A stretch of 56,538 nt of DNA from Planctomycetota bacterium. GTDB lineage: Bacteria; Planctomycetota; Planctomycetia; Planctomycetales; Planctomycetaceae. The notes beneath the pieces were generated by a model. The model was not told where the DNA came from. It was given only the letters and a program-made list of their open reading frames with translations, and did not search any database. Location of the stretch: NCBI GenBank assembly GCA_017859815.1, contig JAFMMM010000006.1, positions 1-56,538 of the forward strand, written 5' to 3'. A program made the position numbers and the translations under genes. How positions within the stretch are numbered: position 1 is the stretch's first letter; the number at the start of each line of letters is the position of its first letter. Positions 33,983-42,300 of the stretch are shown here, one piece after another.

Positions 33983-35356
33983 ATGCTTGCTAGTCGTCGC
34001 GGATTTCTCACAGCTGCCGGTAGCCTGGCCCTCGCGCCATCATTGACATCGGCAAGCAGGGCTGCCCTGCGAATCGCAGGAGCGGTCGCCTCTGAACAAC
34101 ACTTCGAAATCACCCGCGTTGAACGAACAACGGTCAAGCTGGAGTTTCGCGAAGTTCCCCGACGCAATATGGATCGCGAGATACCTCACTGGCGATACGC
34201 GGAAGTCATCGACGTCACATTGAAATGTGGAGTGCAGGGAAGCGGAGAAACTCTTCTGTTCTACACGTGGGGTGTCCCGTCCGACGAATCAATCCAGCGT
34301 GTTGTCGGTCGCAGCGCGCTGGAACTGCTGTGGGATGACGATCTCGGTGCGGGTCTGCAGATGGCACTGTTTGACGCTGTTGGTCGAGCCGCAGAGATTC
34401 CGGTGCATGCACTTCTTGGCAGCAAAGTCCACCAGCGTACTCCGCTTTCATGGTGGAACATCGACACATCCGCTGCGGATATGGCATCGGAATGTCGCGA
34501 GGCACTTCGTTTGGGATACATGTCCTACAAGACCAAGGGGCGTCCCTGGTTCGACGTGTTCCACCAGGTCGAGACCGCTTGCCGGGAAGTACCGGAGAAC
34601 TTCCGCATCGACATGGACTTTAACGACACACTTTTGGACGCAGACCGCGGGCTGCCGATCCTGAAGAAGCTGGGGAAACACCCGCAGGTCGACATTTTTG
34701 AAACGCCGATTCCGCAAAAAGATGTCGAAGGAAACCGGCGGATTACAGAGGCTACTCATGTCAACGTGGCGATGCACTATGGAAATCCATCACCATCAAC
34801 GGTTGTCTCCACCGGCTGTTGTGACGGGTTCGTCGTCGGCGGCGGAGCCTCTCGCCTGATGACAACCGGGCGATTCTGTCGAGAGACTGAACTCCCGTTC
34901 TGGCTGCAGCTTGTCGGCACCGGTCTCACTGCTGCATTCTCGCTGCATTTTGGAGGCGTCCTGGAGCAGGCTCTCTGGCCAGCAGTCAATTGCCATCAAT
35001 TATTCGAGGAGAATACGCTCACAGCCCCCATTCTGCTGAGCGATGGCCACGCGGATGTCCCGGATCGACCGGGGCTTGGTTACGAAGTCAATCGCGATGT
35101 TATTGCGCACAATCGAGTTGATCGGCCGGAATCACGACCTGAACCTCAACGATTGATCGAAACGACCTGGCCCGACGGTCGCCGCATGCTCACAGCCAGC
35201 AATGGCTCTGTGAATTTCATGCTAAAGGCTGCAAATAACGACCTGTACCCCTATTTCGAAACGGGAGCAGATACCAGACTGATTCCGGACGACGGATCTG
35301 CAGAATGGAAGATGCAGTACAGCAAAGCGCGGGCCGAAGGTCCCATCAGCGTTTGA
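33983..35356 (+). CDS. Tat-exported enolase-superfamily (mandelate racemase/muconate-lactonizing-like) protein
   Basis: The ATG at 33983 (GGAG 10 bases upstream) gives 457 residues. The N-terminus MLASRRGFLTAAGSLALAPS is a twin-arginine signal. The core shows the superfamily capping domain and barrel: SYKTKGRPW with the lysine pair K183/K185, RIDMDFN (Asp210/Asp212) as first metal ligand region and IFETPIP with Glu240 as second. At the place of the usual third acidic ligand the sequence reads VNVAMHYGNP. It is therefore an enolase-fold protein that may use an altered metal site. Substrates of the superfamily are sugar acids and related carboxylates. Export with a folded metal centre fits Tat. 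Confidence 0.78.
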   Translation: MLASRRGFLTAAGSLALAPSLTSASRAALRIAGAVASEQHFEITRVERTTVKLEFREVPRRNMDREIPHWRYAEVIDVTLKCGVQGSGETLLFYTWGVPSDESIQRVVGRSALELLWDDDLGAGLQMALFDAVGRAAEIPVHALLGSKVHQRTPLSWWNIDTSAADMASECREALRLGYMSYKTKGRPWFDVFHQVETACREVPENFRIDMDFNDTLLDADRGLPILKKLGKHPQVDIFETPIPQKDVEGNRRITEATHVNVAMHYGNPSPSTVVSTGCCDGFVVGGGASRLMTTGRFCRETELPFWLQLVGTGLTAAFSLHFGGVLEQALWPAVNCHQLFEENTLTAPILLSDGHADVPDRPGLGYEVNRDVIAHNRVDRPESRPEPQRLIETTWPDGRRMLTASNGSVNFMLKAANNDLYPYFETGADTRLIPDDGSAEWKMQYSKARAEGPISV

Positions 35357-35379
35357 GTGAGTTTTCGGTTAATCCCGGC

Positions 35380-35397
35380 GTGCTCCTGCGGGAGCAC
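35380..35397 (+). terminator. Hairpin after the enolase-fold gene
   Basis: A perfect 7-bp stem GTGCTCC/GGAGCAC with a TGCG loop lies 23 bases after the stop. No T run follows, so it may stabilise the 3' end or be inert. Confidence 0.35.
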
Positions 35398-35462
35398 ACG
35401 GGTGTCCGTTTTCTCCGGACCTGACGAATTCTCCCTTAACGCAACTCCTGCGGGGTCGTGTC

Positions 35463-36635
35463 GTGGTGACATTTGCTTTTATCACCGGGTGGGCCATCTT
35501 CGCAGGCATTCTGATTCTTTCCGTGCCCCCCATCGCGGCACTGCGAAACCGTCGGATGCGCGATCCTGATCCGGATGCAATGAACCACAGGACATCGCTG
35601 GTCTCTGTGATCATGCCGGCACGGAACGAAGGTGAGATGATCGCTGAGTCGATTCGTTCGATCCTCGCATCCACATCCGTGAATCTCGAACTGATCACCG
35701 TTAATGACCGCTCTTCCGATAACACCGGGGCAGTGATGGATGCCGCTGCGGCCACCGACGGCCGAGTTCAGGTGATTCACATCAGCGAGTTACCGGATGG
35801 CTGGCTTGGCAAGAACCATGCAATGCACTGTGCAGCTCAGCAGGCCAAAGGAGATTACCTGCTGTTTACGGATGGTGACATCATCTATCAACCGGAGACA
35901 ATTGCTGCTGCACTGCAATACAAGACGAGGGAGAAGCTTGATCATTTATGCCTGCTTCCGCGCATGATCCCCGGCAGCCTGATCGAGAATGTCCTGACCA
36001 CCTTTTTCGGAATGTGCTTTGCCATCGGAATGCAGCTGCATCTCATTCGCACAAAGTTTCCGCTTTCCTACGCGGGCGTGGGCGCATTCAACATGATCCG
36101 AACGGACTTCTATCGCAAGTGCGGAGGCCACACTCCAATCCGCATGGATGTCCTCGATGACGTCAAACTTGGGAAGCTCGTCAAACGGTCGGGGGGCAAC
36201 AGTGATTTCCTGCTCGCGGAAGACTGGCTCTCCGTGCGATGGCAGCCATCGCTGTGGGGTGTGGTCTGTGGACTCGAGAAAAACGGTTTCGCGTCGCTCA
36301 ACTATTCGCTGATCCAGATCAGCCTTGTCACCGTTCTCTTCACAGCCATCTTTGTGCTGCCGTTCGCAGTCCCGCTGGCCGCTGCCGGCGGACTGGTCGA
36401 CTGGTCAACGGCCTCCGGCTTTCTGGCAGCAGGATTGTCGTGGCACCTGCTCTTTCTGTGGCTGGTTTATTCGATGCCAAAAGGACTGCGAATGGTGCCG
36501 TTTTTTCTTGCCGGCCCGTGGCTGATGGCCTTCGCCTACTGGAGATCGGCTGTCATCACACTGCGGCAGGGCGGTGTTCGCTGGCGTGATTCCTTCTATT
36601 CACTGCGGCAGCTGCGCAGCGAAATCTATCGTTGA
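35463..36635 (+). CDS. Membrane glycosyltransferase family 2
   Basis: A GTG at 35463 gives 390 residues. After one N-terminal helix (about 5-27) the GT-A domain starts with SVIMPARNEGEMIAESIRSIL, has NDRSSDNT (about 81-88), the DGWLGKNHAM segment and the TDGDI (D137-x-D139) metal site, and an acceptor-side DVLDDVKLGKLVKRSG. Three or four C-terminal membrane helices follow. The arrangement resembles HpnB and carotenoid/sterol-lipid GT2 enzymes, so a lipid acceptor is plausible but not proven. It converges with PlsC, with 4 bases between stops. Confidence 0.85.
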   Translation: MVTFAFITGWAIFAGILILSVPPIAALRNRRMRDPDPDAMNHRTSLVSVIMPARNEGEMIAESIRSILASTSVNLELITVNDRSSDNTGAVMDAAAATDGRVQVIHISELPDGWLGKNHAMHCAAQQAKGDYLLFTDGDIIYQPETIAAALQYKTREKLDHLCLLPRMIPGSLIENVLTTFFGMCFAIGMQLHLIRTKFPLSYAGVGAFNMIRTDFYRKCGGHTPIRMDVLDDVKLGKLVKRSGGNSDFLLAEDWLSVRWQPSLWGVVCGLEKNGFASLNYSLIQISLVTVLFTAIFVLPFAVPLAAAGGLVDWSTASGFLAAGLSWHLLFLWLVYSMPKGLRMVPFFLAGPWLMAFAYWRSAVITLRQGGVRWRDSFYSLRQLRSEIYR

Positions 36636-36639
36636 GCGT

Positions 36640-37383
36640 TCAACTTCTGATTTGCTCCGCTGATCGTCGCATTTGCTCCTGAACCAGCAACCGAACGTCC
36701 TCGCACAACTTCTGATCGTCGTCACCGGCACTGATCCGCTGCCGCATCTCGGCTGACAGCGACGGACCATAGTGCACATGAATTCGACGAGGCCTCAGCC
36801 AGAAGCTGTCTCGCGGCAGCGCGAGTCCCGATCCAGCAATTCCAACCGGATGCACCGGCTGATCTGTACGACGGGCGATCGCGAGAAATCCGGGGCGAAA
36901 CTCCAGCGTCGCGCCGGCTGCGGAGCGGGTTCCTTCCGGAAAGATCCCGACCAGGTGATCTTCGCGAAGCCGCTCCCCGGCAGCCCGGATACTACTACTG
37001 CGAGCCGCTCGACGACTGATCGGAATGACGAATGTCCATGTCAACAGCCACTTCAGAACAGGTACGCGAAACAGTGTATCCCGCGCCAGGAAACAGACCG
37101 GGCGATTCAACCTGACCCCTGCGACAATTGGATCAAGGTAGCTTTCATGGTTGATCAGCAACAAAGCCCCGCGGTCCGGATCGATATTCTCAGTGCCGGA
37201 AGCCGTGATTCGCAGCCAACTGCTGCAGAACCACCGCATTGGAATTCTCAGCAGATCCCAAACCAGCGAACTGTGTGAGGACGCAGCGACAACCTGGCCT
37301 TTTTGAACATCATGAACACCGGGACGGTCACGACTATGATCGAGTTCGCCGTTCTCCTGGTCGCTCATCGTTTGCATCCACAC
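36640..37383 (-). CDS. plsC: 1-acyl-sn-glycerol-3-phosphate acyltransferase
   Basis: The protein has 247 residues from a GTG at 37383 (AGGA 8 bases upstream). An ATG at 37368 is an alternative start. The acyltransferase motifs are the catalytic H79-x4-D84 in NHESYLD, the RDTLFRVPVLKWLL segment, IPISRR, and FPEGTRS (148-154). The enzyme acylates lysophosphatidic acid to phosphatidic acid at the inner membrane. A hydrophobic stretch near residues 42-60 may anchor it. It belongs to the same lipid pathway as PlsX at the end of the window. Confidence 0.88.
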   Translation of the reverse strand: MWMQTMSDQENGELDHSRDRPGVHDVQKGQVVAASSHSSLVWDLLRIPMRWFCSSWLRITASGTENIDPDRGALLLINHESYLDPIVAGVRLNRPVCFLARDTLFRVPVLKWLLTWTFVIPISRRAARSSSIRAAGERLREDHLVGIFPEGTRSAAGATLEFRPGFLAIARRTDQPVHPVGIAGSGLALPRDSFWLRPRRIHVHYGPSLSAEMRQRISAGDDDQKLCEDVRLLVQEQMRRSAEQIRS

Positions 37384-37439
37384 TGAAGATGTCCTGCGGC
37401 TTTGAATCGCCGCATTATGAGCATCGCGAAGGGATCTGT

Positions 37440-39017
37440 CTAAGGAGCTGCGGGCTTTGCCGCCCCGTCCATAGTCAGCAGATCACTGACCTGCAGAATC
37501 TCCGCCAGATCCACAGCAGCTGTCCATTCTTCATCGAGGGAACGAGTGTAGTCCTCGATCACATTCCCGAGTGTCTGCTGAGCATTCACGACCCCCGTGA
37601 AATCGACAAGTTGCCCATCGATCAGAAAGTTGTTGTAGATCCCGCGGTAGGCCCGCACCTGATCGGGAACGATCTCTGTGCGGTAGCTTGCAGAAACCGC
37701 TCGGCCCGTCTGATAGCGACCAAAACGCTCCGCGACTTCAGACATCAACCGATTTTGTATTGCGGTGTAGTCCTGCTTTGCTCGCACCAGTTCTGCATGA
37801 GCCGCCTGGATGTTTCCCTGATTACGATTGAAAACCGGAAATTCTGTCGACAGCATCAGATTTGTGGAAAGCCCGGCATCCGGCGTGGTGTCGTCATGTT
37901 GCAGGACTGCACCAAACAGCAGATTGGGTGTGGCCTCGGCTTCCTGCAGCAGCAATTTCTTTTGAGCCGCCGAGATACCGGCGGTGGCTGCCTGAAGATC
38001 TGAATGCTCCTGCACCATGGCAACGGCATCTTCGTAGCTGATTTCGGGAGCTGGCATTCCCACGAATCCGCTGAGCTTGTGTCGTGGAAGCGAAGGTCGG
38101 CCGGTGGCGGCAGCCAGCTGACGCCACGCCGCCTCCAGTTGATTGCCCGCTCGAATCACCTTGTTCCCCGCAGCGACGACATTCACACGCAGCTGCAGCG
38201 GCTCGTAGGGTGCGGACTCCCCGCTGGCAACACGATTCACCTGAGCCTGATAGGATTCTCTATTCAGCTGCAGCAATGCCCGCGAGTACTCCAGTTCCTG
38301 CTGGGCAACCAGCACCTTGAAGTATCCTCGGCGAATACTTGTTGCCAACTGGATTCCTGCCTTCCTGAAGTTTGCTTCAGCAGCGATGACCCGTTGCCAC
38401 TGAGCGGACTCAGCCAGCCCAAGCTTGCCAGCCGTGACAATCTCCTGACTCATTGAAATGCCGTTGTATCCCGCCGAGTCGGCGGTGCCGATGGTATCGC
38501 CCTGGTAACCAATCGTTGGGTTAGGGCTCAGGCCAGCCTGGACGGTCAGCCCCCGGGCACGCTCCACATCAGCTGCTGCCTGATGCAGGATCGGACTGTA
38601 CTCAACGGCCAGCCCCTGCAATTGACTCAGTGATATTCGCGGCAACTCCAAATCTGACTGCTCTGGCGGTGCCTGAGGAGGCGGAAAGAATTCCGTCATC
38701 ACGTCCATGCGTTCTTCCGGAGTTTGCCCTGGATCAGGCACTGGGACGCTCAATGGCGCTACACGAGCCCCAGGGAGTACCCCGGGGACCTGAAAAAAAC
38801 TGCCCGCCGCCTGTTCCTCCGAAACGGCTTCAGGATCCACGGCTGCAGAACCTGGTGCCTCTGGCATCCTGGTCGAATCGGCAATCGTTGCCGTTCCGGG
38901 AACAAACGCTGCAGGCACGGGATCGGGAACGACATGACAGCCAGCAGCCACCAGAATCAGAATCGTTTGCCATATTCTGCACTGGAGACTTTTGGCTGCG
39001 GGTCGACGTTTTCTCAT
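37440..39017 (-). CDS. TolC-family outer-membrane efflux lipoprotein
   Basis: From the ATG at 39017 (AGGA site) the protein has 525 residues. The N-terminus ends in LVAAGC (Cys27), a good lipobox. A proline-rich linker (about 35-135) leads into two outer-membrane-efflux-protein repeats: LSQLQGLAVEYSPILHQAAADVERARG and ISYEDAVAMVQEHSDLQAATAGISAAQ, each with long heptad-like helices. The pattern is closest to CusC/CzcC-type factors of heavy-metal RND systems. No RND pump or membrane-fusion gene lies beside it, so its partner is elsewhere. Confidence 0.88.
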   Translation of the reverse strand: MRKRRPAAKSLQCRIWQTILILVAAGCHVVPDPVPAAFVPGTATIADSTRMPEAPGSAAVDPEAVSEEQAAGSFFQVPGVLPGARVAPLSVPVPDPGQTPEERMDVMTEFFPPPQAPPEQSDLELPRISLSQLQGLAVEYSPILHQAAADVERARGLTVQAGLSPNPTIGYQGDTIGTADSAGYNGISMSQEIVTAGKLGLAESAQWQRVIAAEANFRKAGIQLATSIRRGYFKVLVAQQELEYSRALLQLNRESYQAQVNRVASGESAPYEPLQLRVNVVAAGNKVIRAGNQLEAAWRQLAAATGRPSLPRHKLSGFVGMPAPEISYEDAVAMVQEHSDLQAATAGISAAQKKLLLQEAEATPNLLFGAVLQHDDTTPDAGLSTNLMLSTEFPVFNRNQGNIQAAHAELVRAKQDYTAIQNRLMSEVAERFGRYQTGRAVSASYRTEIVPDQVRAYRGIYNNFLIDGQLVDFTGVVNAQQTLGNVIEDYTRSLDEEWTAAVDLAEILQVSDLLTMDGAAKPAAP

Positions 39018-39345
39018 GGATCCTGAGTTCCAGTCATGGCGATTTGTGCTGCGATCAAAACGTATTGTGACACCCAGCGATCGACAAAACGCACCGCGTA
39101 ACTGCAACAATCAAACTGAAACTCATCTTCAGAACAAACAATACAACCAATAGTGTCAATAGAATCGCTAAAGTCCGCCCTGTTTCACACGATGTCCCGG
39201 GTGGCTTGTCACCGCTGGCTGCGCCAATGCTGTTTGGATCTTGCTAAACACGGCTGTCAAGCATGTTTGCAATGACTCCCGTCACCTGCTGCACTAATCT
39301 GCGTCAGACTGCGTTTGTATCCAATTCAGAATTCGCGAGATCACC
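39018..39345. other. Intergenic region between divergent TolC and helicase-nuclease genes (328 bp)
   Basis: This region should contain promoters for both genes. No clear promoter pair, operator repeat or terminator was recognised. It is somewhat AT-rich around 39120-39180. Confidence 0.45.
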
Positions 39346-42300
39346 ATGTCTTCCGAACACTCCAGTAGTGAATTCCCTGAATCCGGCGATGCTCCGGAAT
39401 CGGAAGTACCACGATTATCCGCTGCGCTTGAACAACGCTTTAGTTACGCCTGCTGGCAAAACAACATTCCGCTGTTCAAATCTCTGCAGGTCAACAATTC
39501 GACCACACAACCAACTTCGGAGCTGACGATCGATCTCCTTGCCAGCCCGGAATTCCTGCTCCCGCGACAATGGCGAATTGGAACGCTGGAGCCGAGCCAA
39601 AGCTGTTCTGTCGCAGACTGCAACCCGGCCATCAACGGCCACTTCTTCGAATCGCTGAATGAGGCACAGACGTGCACGGTCACCCTGCGACTGCAGGATA
39701 ATGACAGGACACTGGCAACCTGGCACCAGGACGTCCGATTGCTGGCCCGGGATGAGTGGACCGGGGGCAACACCGCACCCGAGACGCTCGCCGCCTTTGT
39801 CAGGCCCAACGGACCCGGGATTTCGGAACTCCTGAATCAGGCGTCCCGCAGACTGAGTGCGGGAGGTCAGGAGAATTCTCTCGAAGGCTATCAGTCCGGC
39901 AATCCTCACCGAGCCTGGCTGCAGGTTGCTGCAATCTGGTCTGCACTGGCCAGTCATCGTCTGACTTATGTCAATCCCCCCGGCAGCTTTGAACGCACGG
40001 GACAGAAAATCCGTTCGGTTGCTGACGTGCTTCAGTGCCGGCAGGCCTGCTGTCTCGATCTCTCCGTTTTGCTGGCTTCCGCCTGCGAGGCCGCTGGTCT
40101 CAACACCACGGTGATTCTGCAGGACAGTCATTGTTTGATTGGCGTCTGGCTGGTTGACCGCTCGTTTGCGAGCCTCCTTGAACATGAACCGGCAGAAATT
40201 CGTAAAGCGGCAACGGCCAACGAACTGCTGCTGCTGGAAACAACACTGCTCACAGGAGAAAGTCCGTCGTCACTGACGCAGGCCCGCGAGGCCGCTGTGG
40301 CAGCATTGCAGTTGCAGCATGATGCTCGCTTCTTCTGTGCGGTTGATTTGCGCCGCGCTCGAATGGCCAGAATTCTTCCCATGGCATCGCCGGTCGAACC
40401 AGGGTTCGACGACAGTCCGGATCCTGCTGTGCCCGAAGAATTCGACCTGCCGCTGCCCCCGCTGCCATCCGCCGATCAACTGCCCTCAGAGTATGCATCC
40501 GATCAGCCCCGGTCTGCAGCCCAGCGTTTGGATCGATGGCAGCGTAAGCTCCTTGACCTGACACTGCGAAACCAGTTGCTGAACTTTCGCCCGGGGCGAA
40601 GTTCGGTCCCGTTCCTGTGCCCGCCGCTGTCCCGCCTGGAAGATCGTCTGGCTTCCGGACGTCGTGTCACGCTGGTTTCACTCTCGGATCACATCCCCGC
40701 AGCCACGCAGGATCACGAGGAGTCTCTGTCAGCAGCGGCCACCAATCCACATTTCATGGCGGATGCTGTCGGTCGAGGTGAACTGCCGGCGGACCTGAGC
40801 CCGGAGGAACTGACTCGTCGCCTGACAGTCCTGTATCGCCGCAGCCGTAATGATCTTGCCGAAGGAGGATCAAACACTCTGTTTTTGGCGATTGGGTTCT
40901 TACGCTGGAAGCAATCAACAACGGACCAGCGTTCTTTCGTTGCCCCTCTGCTGTTGCTTCCCGTCAGCCTCAAGCGACGGAATGCACGATCAGCTTTCCA
41001 GCTAGTCAGTCACGAAGACGATGTTCGAGTCAACTCAACTCTTCTGCAGATGCTCCGTCAGGATTTTTCCGCAGATCTGCAGTACCTCGAATCTGATCTT
41101 CCTCGGGACGATGAGGGGATTGATGTTCAACGACTGCTGCAGCAGATTCGCGCCGATGTTCGCGAATTGCCCGGATTCGAAGTTCTTGAAGATGCCGCAC
41201 TCTCCACATTCTCTTTTGCCAAATATCTGATGTGGAAAGATTTGATGGATCGCAGCGAACTGCTGCGGGAGAACCGCGTCGTCAGGCACCTGGCCGACAA
41301 TCCGGAGATGGCTTTTCTTTCAGGTGGAACAGGCAGCCTGCCCAGACCACACACTCTTGATCAACTTTATTCACCGGATCAGCTGGTCTTTCCACTTCCG
41401 GCCGACTCTTCCCAGTTGGCGGCGATCGCTGCTGCTTCCGAAGGGCAGGACTTCGTCATTATTGGCCCGCCAGGAACAGGGAAGAGCCAGACGATTGCCA
41501 ACATGATTGCGCACTGCCTGGCACACCAAAAAACAGTCCTGTTCGTTGCTGAAAAAACCGCGGCACTGGACGTCGTATACCGCCGGCTCTGCCAACAGGG
41601 GTTGTCTGAACTCTGCATCGAACTTCATTCTTCGCGAGCAGACCGCCGCAGATTTCTCGAGCAAATGCGCAATGCATGGGAATCGGCAAGCCGTTCTCAG
41701 GACGGGCAATGGCAGTCAGTTTGCGGTCGGCTGCATCTGAAACGGGAAGAGCTGAATCGCTACGTCAACGAACTGCATCAGGCAAGAAGCTGCGGCCTGA
41801 GCCTGTTCGAGGCAATGGGATTCAGCGTTCTTCATGCTGACAAAGAACTGCCTCAGCTGAACTGGCCCGACTCAACCGAACTCAACGCCGAACAACTGGA
41901 GCGAATGCGTGGTCTGATGCAGGATCTTGCGGTTGCCGCCCCCGCGGCTCGCAGTCCGCGGATCCCGCAGTTTCTCTGCCACGACGAGTGGACTCCGGAA
42001 TGGGAATCCGGGTTACTCGAAGCCAGCGGAAAAACTGCGAAGGCAGCGCAGCAATTCTCGACAGCTCTTCAGCAGATCGCCACGTCCACAGCACTCCCGG
42101 TCATTGGCACTGTCTTCAGATCCGAATTCGATCCGTTTTGCCAGCTCCTGCGGGACCTGCAACAACGACAGCCGCAGCAGATTGCATTTCTTCTGGAAAC
42201 TGATGCAGATCGTCAGATTCGAGTTCTGCGGAGTTGTCGGGAGCAGGCGCTTGAGATCAGAGCTTTTCAGCAGCGGCTCAGCACCAATTATCCGCCACCA

